Part shown: in pieces, positions 1 to 7,600 of the stretch
Layout: each line of letters opens with the position of its first letter
How positions within the stretch are numbered: position 1 is the first letter of the stretch
NCBI RefSeq assembly: GCF_900100765.1
Contig: NZ_FNFO01000012.1
Span: 124,001-188,000 of the forward strand
DNA length: 64,000 nucleotides
Source of the DNA: Catalinimonas alkaloidigena
GTDB lineage: Bacteria; Bacteroidota; Bacteroidia; Cytophagales; Flexibacteraceae
Direction: 5' to 3'
The notes under the pieces: model-generated
Database searches by the model: none
The model's input: the letters and a program-made list of their open reading frames with translations, nothing else
Told to the model about the DNA's origin: nothing
Made by a program: the position numbers and the translations under genes

Positions 1-396
1 TAGAACAGTATCTATTTCATGCTTTTTGATTAGATATGTATAAGCGTTTTTCAGAGGAACTACACCAGTGTTTTCAAATCCATAGATTTCTACATTTTCA
101 CCTTGTAACCCAAACCACAACTTTAAATACCTTTCTGGGAAGTAATTTCTACCCGATACGTCACTGTCTCCGCTTCTTATTTTATAGCAAAATGGAAAGA
201 CTTGCTCAGAGGTTGTTTCTATCAACCACGTAAACGAAAGGTTGGCAAGTATTACTTTTTTGCCCTGTTTTTTTAAATTGAAATACAAAGGAATTCCACC
301 AAATATATCAAATCCCCCTCCTGCACCTGCAAGCAAAATAGATTTACTTTCTTTTAACTCTTCGAAAATTGGTATTTGATTTATTGAGTAGCTCAT
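1..396 (-). CDS. DUF1152-family protein, 3' end outside the window
   Basis: An open frame runs from an ATG at 396 to the left edge without a stop (132 residues seen). The N-terminus has the motif LLAGAGGGFDIFGG followed by IPLYFNLKKQGKKVILANLS, which I recognise as the start of DUF1152 proteins, a Rossmann-like family of unknown biochemical function. The gene is AT-rich, unlike the GC-rich genes after 1.7 kb, and lies in the same orientation as the GrpB-family gene upstream, from which it is separated by about 140 bases containing a hairpin element. The start is the first ATG before the conserved glycine-rich motif. The C-terminal half cannot be judged. Both base composition and setting suggest acquisition by transfer. 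Confidence 0.75.
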   Translation of the reverse strand, partial: MSYSINQIPIFEELKESKSILLAGAGGGFDIFGGIPLYFNLKKQGKKVILANLSFTWLIETTSEQVFPFCYKIRSGDSDVSGRNYFPERYLKLWFGLQGENVEIYGFENTGVVPLKNAYTYLIKKHEIDTVL

Positions 397-440
397 GTAT
401 TTGATATACTGTTTTTTACAGATGGCATGCAACCGTCTCG

Positions 441-511
441 GCTATGGGTAGTTGCGTGGGTTAGCACTAAACTTGGCAAGCATACACCAAACTAAGAATC
501 CTTGCGGATTT
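441..511. repeat. intergenic hairpin/cassette-boundary-like element
   Basis: Between the two AT-rich genes lies a block reading GTTGCGTGGGTTAGCAC, then CTTGGCAAGCATACACC, ending in a small hairpin (AATCC 497-501, loop TTGC, GGATT 506-510). From memory it resembles elements found repeatedly between short AT-rich genes in Bacteroidota genomes, but only one copy is in this window, so the repeat status is inferred. It carries no convincing open frame. Confidence 0.4.
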
Positions 512-535
512 TCAGAAAAATGCGAGGACAAGCAA

Positions 536-1081
536 TTACTTATAGCTATTGTTGTACATTCGTTTTTCTATTTCTATTATTTCGTTGATAAATGCATTGA
601 CATGCAACTCTTTTAACTCCGCATATAGTTTTTTATCCTGATTTGCTTTTTCAGCCAATTGGTATTTCATTTCCTGATATTTTATTCTAGCCAAATCATT
701 TTTTCTCAAATAATTCCGCATTAGAACATGTCTTTCCAATGCTTCGCTGTTAGATGGACAAACATAAAGATGATGTGAAATTGAGTCCAAAATACTGTTC
801 AACAAGCGCCCATTTCGCTTAAATACTTCTCGATTTTCAATTCCTTGATTTCCGTTATGATAATAACCGATTCCAATTAGTTTAGATTTAATTCCTTCAA
901 ATTCCATTGTCGTTTTGTGGACAACGTCAATATCAATAATTGGTTTTGAGTCCAATTCGGGGATTGATGTACTTCCAACGTGTTCGATTTGGTATTCAAG
1001 CCCCTTTAGTCCCTTGTCAAGTTCACGTTTTAATTCCGCAAAATGTTGAACCCAATGTGATGTATATTTTTTTATTAACAT
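536..1081 (-). CDS. GrpB family (UPF0157) nucleotidyltransferase-like protein
   Basis: The protein (181 residues from the chosen start) has the GrpB signature IEHVGSTSIPELDSKPIID followed by DVV, which places it in the GrpB/UPF0157 group of the nucleotidyltransferase superfamily. The GS motif and the following acidic residues fit the metal and nucleotide site of that fold. The substrate is unknown; some relatives are fused to dephospho-CoA kinase, but this one is stand-alone. The frame is open 12 codons further upstream (to 1117), but family members begin just before the VQHF-like segment, so I chose the ATG at 1081, which is preceded by AAGAGA. AT-rich composition contrasts with the rest of the window, and a bulged hairpin lies just upstream. 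Confidence 0.8.
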   Translation of the reverse strand: MLIKKYTSHWVQHFAELKRELDKGLKGLEYQIEHVGSTSIPELDSKPIIDIDVVHKTTMEFEGIKSKLIGIGYYHNGNQGIENREVFKRNGRLLNSILDSISHHLYVCPSNSEALERHVLMRNYLRKNDLARIKYQEMKYQLAEKANQDKKLYAELKELHVNAFINEIIEIEKRMYNNSYK

Positions 1082-1096
1082 TCGTCTCTTAAATGG

Positions 1097-1126
1097 CGCA
1101 CTACGTATGCGTAACACATAGTGGCG
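1097..1126. repeat. bulged inverted repeat upstream of the GrpB-family gene
   Basis: CGCACTA (1097-1103) pairs with TAGTGGCG (1119-1126), leaving one extra base on one arm, with a 15-base loop. It marks the upstream edge of the AT-rich gene. A stem with an extrahelical base recalls integron attC sites, but I cannot match the core GTTRRRY sequences well, so the assignment stays open. The 300 bases beyond it (1127-1435) hold no gene I can support. Confidence 0.3.
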
Positions 1127-1435
1127 TTATGTCTTCAATGGCTTCTTACCGTTAATCTGACCGATTGATCTAAAAAGGCTTCCTCTATCCGCTTGTATAC
1201 GCATATTACCTAAAAAACTCAACGATCATTATGGTGCCGACATCTTTCCCAGACACCACTTAACATAAGTAGATATTTTTATAGGACAAATTGCGCCTTG
1301 TAAGGCATAACTGCACGATGTGGATTGGTTGACGTTTTCTGGCGTAGGGACTATATCAACCAAGTAGCGAGGGGGAGCACAGAGCGCACTGGAGTGAGAA
1401 AGTAGGGTATTCGCCCCAAGGACAGTAAGCTACTT

Positions 1436-1645
1436 TTATTTCAAATAGGTATTGGCATCGACGAGTTCGCAGGCCGAGTCATCTCTAAAAATGCTTTTTA
1501 AGGAGTCGATGTGGCCCACCCCGATGATAATCGAAATCCGCTCCGCGTCTTTTTTCAGTTGCTTGGTTACGATGTTCGAGTGGATTTTATAGTCTCGGTT
1601 TTTGAAGACCGAAATCAGCGCTGCGCCGATGTAGCCCTGCCACAG
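1436..1645 (-). pseudogene. C-terminal remnant of a DUF5694-type protein
   Basis: On the minus strand a frame encodes about 69 residues ending at a TAA at 1436-1438. It contains ERISIIIGVGHIDSLKSIF followed closely by ELVDANTYL, which looks like the conserved C-terminal end of DUF5694 proteins (TraB/ChaN-like, IIGxGH motif). Directly upstream is an in-frame stop (1646-1648) with no start codon, and the sequence beyond does not continue the family. I read it as a truncated gene left at the junction between the AT-rich block and the GC-rich chromosome. Confidence 0.5.
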
Positions 1646-1720
1646 TTACGCGCCCCCTCTACAAAATCGCGCTAACCACCTGTGGTCATCTGCTTTCTCA
1701 TTTCCCTCGTAGATTGCCGT

Positions 1721-2647
1721 ATGAAATCAGTTTACCTCGTTCTGTTGGGCCTGCTTTCGTCGGGCCTCTGGGCGCAGTCGCTTACGTTGACGCAACCGGT
1801 GCGGCTGCTGGCACTGGGCGATAGTTACACGATTGGTGAGAGCGTGGCGGAAGAGGCGCGATGGCCCCACCAGCTGGCCGATTCGCTGAAGGCGGCCGGC
1901 GTAACGGTCGAGTACCGGCGGATCATTGCCAAGACGGGCTGGCGCACCGACCAACTGCGCGACGCGGTGGCGGGTCAGGGACTGGACGAAGCCGGCTACA
2001 ACCTGGTAGGGCTGCTGATCGGCGTCAACAACCAGTACCAGGGGCGGTCCGTCGACACCTACGCGCAGGAGTTTCGGCAGTTGCTGGATTCGGCGCTGGC
2101 CTACGTCGGCGGACGGAAGGAGCGCGTGTTTGTCGTGTCGATTCCCGATTACGCCTACACGCCGTTTGGGCAGACGCGGAATCCGTCGAAAATCTCCGCC
2201 GAACTGGATGGCTTCAACGCCGTGAACCGGCAGATTGCGGCCGAGTACGGAGTGACTCGCTTCGACATTACGCCCCTCTCGCGCGAAGGGCTGCAACGCC
2301 CCGAGCTGGTGGCGGCAGATGGGTTACATCCGTCGGGCGTGCAGTATCAGGAATGGGTCCACCTGATGATGGAGACGTTTCGGAGCGTGATTTCTTCTTC
2401 GCCCGTCCGCGAACCGCGGGGTTTTCTGCTGTACCCGAATCCGTTTCATAAAACCTTGTACTGGCAAAGTGATCGGGTGTTGCCGGGCGGGACGCTGTCG
2501 CTCTACGCAGCGGACGGGCAACCGGTGTGGCAGCATCCGCTTCAGCCGGTGTTGTCGGTGCAGTCGCTGCCGGCGGGCGTGTACGCGGGACTGGTACGCA
2601 ACCACCGCCAGGAACTGATCTACCGCACCACGCTGGTCGTTCGGTAA
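1721..2647 (+). CDS. secreted SGNH/GDSL-type esterase with type IX sorting domain
   Basis: The 308-residue protein begins with a signal peptide (MKSVYLVLLGLLSSGLWAQ). The SGNH blocks are visible: ALGDSYT with nucleophile Ser35, GVNNQ with the oxyanion Asn near 103, and ADGLHP with Asp200 and His203. Residues from about 236 (YPNPF, then SLPAGVYA and a basic end) form a type IX secretion type A C-terminal domain, so the enzyme should cross the outer membrane and be released or anchored at the surface. It probably de-esterifies a carbohydrate or lipid; the substrate is not evident. An upstream in-frame ATG at 1682 would place extra residues before the signal peptide, so I used 1721. It is monocistronic and faces the PII gene, with a terminator between them. 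Confidence 0.88.
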   Translation: MKSVYLVLLGLLSSGLWAQSLTLTQPVRLLALGDSYTIGESVAEEARWPHQLADSLKAAGVTVEYRRIIAKTGWRTDQLRDAVAGQGLDEAGYNLVGLLIGVNNQYQGRSVDTYAQEFRQLLDSALAYVGGRKERVFVVSIPDYAYTPFGQTRNPSKISAELDGFNAVNRQIAAEYGVTRFDITPLSREGLQRPELVAADGLHPSGVQYQEWVHLMMETFRSVISSSPVREPRGFLLYPNPFHKTLYWQSDRVLPGGTLSLYAADGQPVWQHPLQPVLSVQSLPAGVYAGLVRNHRQELIYRTTLVVR

Positions 2648-2662
2648 GGGCCGCGCGGGCCT

Positions 2663-2695
2663 AAAAAAAGGGACAGATTCGTGCAAACCCGTCCC
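2663..2695 (-). terminator. intrinsic terminator of the PII gene
   Basis: On the minus strand GGGAC-G-GGTT pairs with AATC-T-GTCCC, followed by a run of seven T (A at 2663-2669 on the plus strand). It lies 25 bases beyond the PII stop codon. Confidence 0.7.
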
Positions 2696-2719
2696 CAAGA
2701 TCAGTAGGTCACAAATGCT

Positions 2720-3058
2720 TTACAGCGCCGCTTCGTCGAGTTCGCCGGTACGGATGCGCACCGTTTGCTCAACGTCGTAGATGAAGATTTTGCCGTCGCC
2801 GACTTCGCCGGTACGGGCGGCTCTCAGGATACAATCCACCACCGCGTCTACTTTTTCGGCCGGCACCACGATTTCCAGCATCAGCCGCGGAATCGAGCCC
2901 ATGTCGTAGTACGCACCCCGGTAAAAACCGCCGGGCGTTTTCTCTTTCCCCACCCCTTTCACCTCAAAGAAGGTAAAGTAGTCGATGTCGATGCGGTGGA
3001 GTGCTTCTTTGACGTCATCAAATTTGGAAGACCGGATGGTGGCATCAATTTTTTTCAT
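2720..3058 (-). CDS. PII-type nitrogen regulatory protein
   Basis: A 112-residue protein of PII length. The start MKKIDATIR, the T-loop with FYRGAYY (Tyr in the position uridylylated in GlnB), and the C-terminal signatures TGEVGDGKIF and VRIRTGELDEAAL all fit. PII proteins bind ATP/ADP and 2-oxoglutarate and regulate ammonium uptake or assimilation by contact with targets. No amtB or glnA lies nearby, so the partner is unknown and GlnB versus GlnK cannot be decided. The frame stays open far upstream (to 3169), but family alignment fixes the start at the ATG at 3058. Single gene with its own terminator. Confidence 0.9.
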   Translation of the reverse strand: MKKIDATIRSSKFDDVKEALHRIDIDYFTFFEVKGVGKEKTPGGFYRGAYYDMGSIPRLMLEIVVPAEKVDAVVDCILRAARTGEVGDGKIFIYDVEQTVRIRTGELDEAAL

Positions 3059-3170
3059 AAGAGGAGGGGAAGTTAAAGGTGGAGACTGTAGGTCACGAAC
3101 GTAGTAACTTCGCCCTGCATAATCAACTGCACAACAAAAAATTAACAGGACAGGCGACCGTCCGGCCACG

Positions 3171-5006
3171 TCAGGCGATCCGGAACACCACGCCGTAGTG
3201 GCTAGGTACGCTGAACGGCAGCCACTGGTCGGGATGGGTTACCTGAAGTGGCGGATGCGTGCCCTCCAGTTGTTCGGTCCACGTCCCGACGGCCGGAAAC
3301 GGCAGCCACACCTGACGCGCCTGGTCCGAAAAGTTCAGCGCTATCATCACGCTACCGGCGCCCTGGTCGTCGACGCCGCGGCGGTAGGCGATGATTTGGT
3401 TGTGCAGATGATCGGCATTGTTGTAATAATAAAAGTAGCTGCGGCTACTCAGGGCGGGCAGTTCGCGCCGCAATTGCCCCAGCTTGCGGTACAGACGCAC
3501 GAGGGCTTTGCCGGGCGCGTCGTAGAAATACTCCCAGTGCAGCGGACGCTCGAACAGATTGCGCCCGATGCCGTCTCCCGGTACGCCCCAATTTTCACCG
3601 AATTCCTGCCCTTGCCAGAGCATCGGAATCCCCTTGCCCGTATACAGCGCAATGATGTACGGCTGCGTTTGGTAGAAACGGGCACGATCGCCGTACGATT
3701 CGTTGAGCAGGTCCTGCTGGGGTAACGTGCCGAACGTATTGAGAAAGCGTTCGTGATCGTGCGACTCGACGTACTGAAACGGCGCCACCGGAAACGTGTC
3801 GCCGGTCATGTCGTTCCGGTATGCGCTCGGATAGCCGACCAGTTCAGGATCGAGCAGGTGCGCCAGCCGCTCGTCGATGCGGTGGCCGCGGGCCGCCTCC
3901 AGCAGTTCGTTCTGCCAGGCTGCATTCGAGTAGGTCTTGGCCAGAATCTGCCGCGGGTCGGGCAAATGCTCAGCACACTGGAGAATACGGCTGCGCCCAT
4001 CGGCCTGGAAGCGGGGAATTTGCCGCGAGTACTGGTACGTCCGGTACACCAGGTCGGCGTAGCCCTGCCCCAAAAAGCCGTCGTACATGCCCGGCACGTA
4101 GTCGTAGCGAAACCCATCGACGTGGTATTCGGCCAGGTAATACCGGTTGAGGGCGAAGAAGTAATCGCGTGTGAAGGTCTTCCGGTAGTCGGTCCCGGGC
4201 TTGTCGTTCCCGAAAAATTCGCCTTCGAACACGCCCATCATGGGGTTGGGTTCGCCCGTGGTGCTGTACACCAGGTTGTAGGGAAACTCCGGATGTGCGT
4301 GGGCATAGACGGCATCGAGGATCACCGCCATGCCCCGCCCGTGGCAGGCATCGACCAGTTGCTTCAGGCCGACAGGGCCGCCCAGCCGCTCGTCCGGCGC
4401 AAAGTACCCCAGCGGGGTGTAGCCCCACTCGACGTCTTCTTTCACGTTGCTGATCGGCATCAGCTCCAGCACATTTACGCCCAGGTCCCACAGGTAATCC
4501 AGCTGCATGACGAGCCCGTCGAAATCGCGGTTGAACTCCCGCACGTTGACTTCGTAGACCACCATCCGGTCTACCTCCGGGGTTTGATAGGCGTGGTCGG
4601 TCCAGGCGAAAGGCACCGCGGCCGGATCGACCGTCACGGACGAAAGCGTCCCGAAACCCGACGCCCGCCCGAACGGATCGGCGAACCAGAAGGTCACCTC
4701 CTGCGCGTGGCGAAACAGTTGAAAGCGATACAGGTACTCTCCCGGCTGCCCGAAACGGCTTTGCAGGTCGACCGTAAGCGGGACGGTCACCTCCCAGCGG
4801 TCGTAGGCGGACCCGTTCTGCCAGTTCATCCAAACATCTTTCGGCTCGATGCCGCGCACAAACTGGTCGTAGGCGTGGATGATGCGCACTTTCACTCCGT
4901 ATCCTTTGGCATAGGTGATGTGGGGCAGGTAGATCCCGAACCGGATCTGCCACTGGCCGTGGGCGTCTTGCTGGGGGTGCGCCCCCACTTCGTTCAGGTC
5001 AATCAT
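3171..5006 (-). CDS. GH13 alpha-amylase-family enzyme, apparently cytoplasmic
   Basis: The 611-residue protein has an N-terminal beta-sandwich (about 1-125) of the kind found in branching enzymes and trehalohydrolases, then a GH13 barrel. Catalytic regions are intact: DAVYAH (region I, 231-236), DGFRYD (nucleophile Asp302), CAEHL (acid/base Glu346), and ESHDHE (His416-Asp417). A C-terminal beta-domain starts near 530. No signal peptide follows the chosen ATG at 5006; the frame is open to 5165, but the added residues look like translated leader. The specificity (branching, trehalohydrolase or alpha-amylase type) cannot be settled by eye. A perfect palindrome lies about 165 bases upstream. Confidence 0.85.
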   Translation of the reverse strand: MIDLNEVGAHPQQDAHGQWQIRFGIYLPHITYAKGYGVKVRIIHAYDQFVRGIEPKDVWMNWQNGSAYDRWEVTVPLTVDLQSRFGQPGEYLYRFQLFRHAQEVTFWFADPFGRASGFGTLSSVTVDPAAVPFAWTDHAYQTPEVDRMVVYEVNVREFNRDFDGLVMQLDYLWDLGVNVLELMPISNVKEDVEWGYTPLGYFAPDERLGGPVGLKQLVDACHGRGMAVILDAVYAHAHPEFPYNLVYSTTGEPNPMMGVFEGEFFGNDKPGTDYRKTFTRDYFFALNRYYLAEYHVDGFRYDYVPGMYDGFLGQGYADLVYRTYQYSRQIPRFQADGRSRILQCAEHLPDPRQILAKTYSNAAWQNELLEAARGHRIDERLAHLLDPELVGYPSAYRNDMTGDTFPVAPFQYVESHDHERFLNTFGTLPQQDLLNESYGDRARFYQTQPYIIALYTGKGIPMLWQGQEFGENWGVPGDGIGRNLFERPLHWEYFYDAPGKALVRLYRKLGQLRRELPALSSRSYFYYYNNADHLHNQIIAYRRGVDDQGAGSVMIALNFSDQARQVWLPFPAVGTWTEQLEGTHPPLQVTHPDQWLPFSVPSHYGVVFRIA

Positions 5007-5171
5007 GGGCGAGAACAGGAAAAGCGATACGAGAAGAAAGACAGGGAAAGCGCGGTCCGTATGCAGGAAGTCGCGTGGTGGAGCACGGTGCAGTGCAAGG
5101 CGTAGGCCGCGGCAGGGAGCCCTCCCCGGGGTAGGGTGCGCGTAAACTACACCAGATTTAAGCAAAAGGGC

Positions 5172-5212
5172 AATACTGAAATTTCAGTATTATGCGGGCA
5201 ATAAGGCCGCAT
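5172..5212. promoter_or_regulatory. two adjacent palindromes between divergent genes
   Basis: AATACTGAAA/TTTCAGTATT (5172-5191) is a perfect 20-base palindrome. It is followed at once by ATGCGG (5192-5197) and CCGCAT (5207-5212). The pair lies between the GH13 gene (minus strand, start 5006) and an exported protein gene (plus strand, start 5265). Neither hairpin has a T-run, so an operator for a dimeric regulator is more likely than a terminator. Confidence 0.5.
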
Positions 5213-5264
5213 CTTTACCTCGCCATGACGAGCGATGCAACCAGAACTTGATAGGGACTGGCGT

Positions 5265-5915
5265 ATGCCAACAGAAAAAAGAATAGGGAATTTCACCAAG
5301 CGAGGGTGTATGCTTACCGCCCTCTGTCTGATCAGCTTGGCCGGAAAGGGACAGTCGACCTGCCGGGTGTGGGAGCACCTCCTCGGACAGCTGGAAACCC
5401 AAGGCTACCACCTCACCATCGACACCACGTATGCCGATACGCTTCGGTTTGTGGCGTACGATGAACTGGTCGCATTGCCCGCTTTGCGCGACGGAGAAAG
5501 AACACGGCTTGATTCGACGGGCACCCCTTCCCCATCCAAGTCGACCCCGGGAACGGTGGCTTTTTCCTCGTCCGAAGGTCGCTTTGTGGCAACCGACACG
5601 GTTCTGCTGGCCACGCGGCAACGCATCTGGGTCTTTGCTAAAGGGACGCAGCCACTCGCTTCCGCCTCCGGACGCAAAGTGTATCCCCGCCTTCAGTTGC
5701 AACACCTTCATTTGCTGCGTCCTGAAGAGGCCACACGGTTGCAGGCAGCCACGGCGGCGATTATCCACCACCCCGACCTCTGGAACGACAAAGCGTACGA
5801 CTGCATGCTGGAAGACGACCAGCATCATCTGATTTACCTGAATGCCCAGACCTGGCTGTTTCGGGAGACAATCGAAGAACTCTGCGCGCAGACCGAGCGG
5901 TTCCTGCAGAAATAA
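5265..5915 (+). CDS. exported protein of unknown function
   Basis: I do not recognise this 216-residue protein. It has a basic N-terminus (KRIGNFTKRG) followed by a hydrophobic stretch (MLTALCLISLAG) that could be a signal peptide cleaved near GQS. The mature part is soluble and moderately charged, with four cysteines in all and no clear motif. The start at 5265 keeps the basic region; ATGs at 5235 and 5310 are alternatives. A minus-strand open frame overlaps it but shows no family features, and codon use favours the plus strand. The stop lies 10 bases from the convergent stop of the next gene. Confidence 0.55.
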   Translation: MPTEKRIGNFTKRGCMLTALCLISLAGKGQSTCRVWEHLLGQLETQGYHLTIDTTYADTLRFVAYDELVALPALRDGERTRLDSTGTPSPSKSTPGTVAFSSSEGRFVATDTVLLATRQRIWVFAKGTQPLASASGRKVYPRLQLQHLHLLRPEEATRLQAATAAIIHHPDLWNDKAYDCMLEDDQHHLIYLNAQTWLFRETIEELCAQTERFLQK

Positions 5916-5925
5916 CCCGGTTCGC

Positions 5926-6396
5926 TTAGTGCACCCGGCGGTACTTCTCGATGTTGAGGCGACTAATGCCCGCGCTTGCCACTTCTTCGCGGCCCTGTTG
6001 CACGAGCGTATCGCCACGCAACGAAACGGTAAACGTAAAGTCGTTCCCTTCCCACTCTGGTGCGCTGCAATAGTCGAGGTGCTCGGTGTAGGTGCTGTCC
6101 GCCAGCGTATAGCGTCCCCCGCCCGCCACAAATGCAGCGGCCGAATCGGCATGCTCTCCCACAGCATGTTGCAGAAAAGCGAAGTGGGTCGCGTTGATGA
6201 TCTTGATAAACGAAACGCCCTCGGTGTAGTCGGTGACGGTGGTATCGCCGTTTTCGATCACGGTTCCCGACAGCAGCTGCCAGGTGCCGGTGAGCGCGGG
6301 AGACTCGGGGGCGGACGATGCGGTACGCGGCGGGGTGTCGGTGCTGCACGACAGCAGGAACAGGCCACAGAGGGTCAGGCCGAAGAATCGATGCAT
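5926..6396 (-). CDS. small lipocalin-like lipoprotein
   Basis: The 156-residue protein begins with a lipoprotein signal (MHRFFGLTLCGLFLLSC) with lipid attachment at the cysteine of LLSC. The mature part has the pattern LTGTWQLLSG, then FIKIINATHFAF and GRYTL, typical of small calycin-like lipoproteins in Bacteroidota (DUF4488/lipocalin-like group). A ligand is not known. The ATG at 6396 was chosen because the upstream extension (to 6453) would bury the signal peptide. It ends next to the convergent gene at 5265-5915 and starts about 100 bases downstream of the sialidase-like gene, so it may belong to the same transcript. Confidence 0.7.
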   Translation of the reverse strand: MHRFFGLTLCGLFLLSCSTDTPPRTASSAPESPALTGTWQLLSGTVIENGDTTVTDYTEGVSFIKIINATHFAFLQHAVGEHADSAAAFVAGGGRYTLADSTYTEHLDYCSAPEWEGNDFTFTVSLRGDTLVQQGREEVASAGISRLNIEKYRRVH

Positions 6397-6492
6397 GAGG
6401 TTGCTGAAGGATATCCGCAATAGTACGGACGAAGGGGTCGTCGGTGCAAGCACGGGTTTACGTCGCCCCTCCTACCGAGCGACTTGGCACCG

Positions 6493-7584
6493 CTACTGCG
6501 GCCATTTTTCGTCGACGATGGGCTTGGTCTTGAGTCGGTTCGGATCGAAGGCCACGTGCTTGATGCGTTCGCGCCGCCAGGTGTAGGTCACGTGCACCAT
6601 CCCATCGGACGTCTGAATGACCGACGGATACGAATACTCTTTGATCTGCGAGTCTTCCAGAATCAGCGCTGCGTCCCACTGTTTGCCGTCGTTCGAGATG
6701 GCGACGTTGAGGGGCGTGCGGTGGCCGCGGCTGGCGTTGATCGCGGTTTTGACGTGGTTGTAGACGATGACGTGGCGGCCGTCGGCGAGGGTGACGGCGT
6801 CGGTACCGGAGTTGTTGTTGGGCAACCCGCTGGGCTGCATCAAGGTCCAGGTTTTTCCGTTGTCGTACGACCACGATTCGGCCACGACGGCGTTTTGGCT
6901 GCGGCACAGAATCTGCAAAACGCCGTTGCCGTGTTGCAAAATGCTGGGCTGAATCACCTCGTAGTCGCGCGTGTCGTTGATGGGGCCGCTCTTCTCCCAC
7001 GTCTTCCCAAAGTCGCGTGTGCGTTCAAAGTGTACCATCCAGCCGTCGATTTCCGTGCTGGACCCGCACAGCAGCGTTCCGTCGTCCAGCAGCACCGGCT
7101 TGTTTTTGACCGGTCCCGAAAAGCCGTCGGGCATGCGTTTCTGTTCGCTCCAGGTCTTGCCGGCGTCGGCGCTGGTCCGAAAGTACCCCTGCATGTGGCG
7201 CGGGTCCGGCCCGATTTTGTAGAACAACATCAGGTCGCCGTTCGGAATCTGGAACAAGACCGGATTCCAGGTCGGCATCCGGAAATTGGGCGTGATCACG
7301 CCGTTCGCCACTTCAACGGGCTTGGTCCACTTTCCTTTCACCAAACGGCTCACCCAGATGCCGACGTCGGGATGGCGCTCGTACGTACCGCCGAACCAGG
7401 CGGCCACGATGCCTTCTTTCGTTTCGGCCAGCGTAGAGGCGTGGCACGACGGAAACGGCGCTTCGGTGTAGATAAACTCGTCGGTTACGATGCCCGCCCG
7501 CCAGGGGTTGTCTTGGGCCAACGCAGCCACGGAGCATGAACAAAGCAAAGCCAGGAAGAGCAAGGAAGAGGAAAATCGGAACAT
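6493..7584 (-). CDS. secreted sialidase-like (BNR repeat) glycosidase
   Basis: A signal peptide (ending VAALAQ) is followed by a six-bladed propeller of sialidase type. Asp-box motifs are clear: SADAGKTW, RDFGKTW and SYDNGKTW. The protein of 363 residues matches the BNR_2 sialidase-like family common in polysaccharide-degrading Bacteroidota. Many members act on substrates other than sialic acid, so exo-alpha-sialidase is only a class name. It follows the GH78 alpha-L-rhamnosidase gene by 16 bases on the same strand, and the two very likely form an operon attacking one rhamnose-containing glycan. Confidence 0.8.
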   Translation of the reverse strand: MFRFSSSLLFLALLCSCSVAALAQDNPWRAGIVTDEFIYTEAPFPSCHASTLAETKEGIVAAWFGGTYERHPDVGIWVSRLVKGKWTKPVEVANGVITPNFRMPTWNPVLFQIPNGDLMLFYKIGPDPRHMQGYFRTSADAGKTWSEQKRMPDGFSGPVKNKPVLLDDGTLLCGSSTEIDGWMVHFERTRDFGKTWEKSGPINDTRDYEVIQPSILQHGNGVLQILCRSQNAVVAESWSYDNGKTWTLMQPSGLPNNNSGTDAVTLADGRHVIVYNHVKTAINASRGHRTPLNVAISNDGKQWDAALILEDSQIKEYSYPSVIQTSDGMVHVTYTWRRERIKHVAFDPNRLKTKPIVDEKWPQ

Positions 7585-7600
7585 GCCGGAAAGATAGTAC

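Noticed and set aside
1127-1435. A possible insertion-sequence remnant left of the SGNH gene
   Set aside because: No transposase motif or terminal inverted repeat could be read with confidence.
5190-6167. A 325-codon minus-strand open frame overlapping the gene at 5265-5915
   Set aside because: It overlaps two better-supported genes, lacks family features and has no plausible start context.
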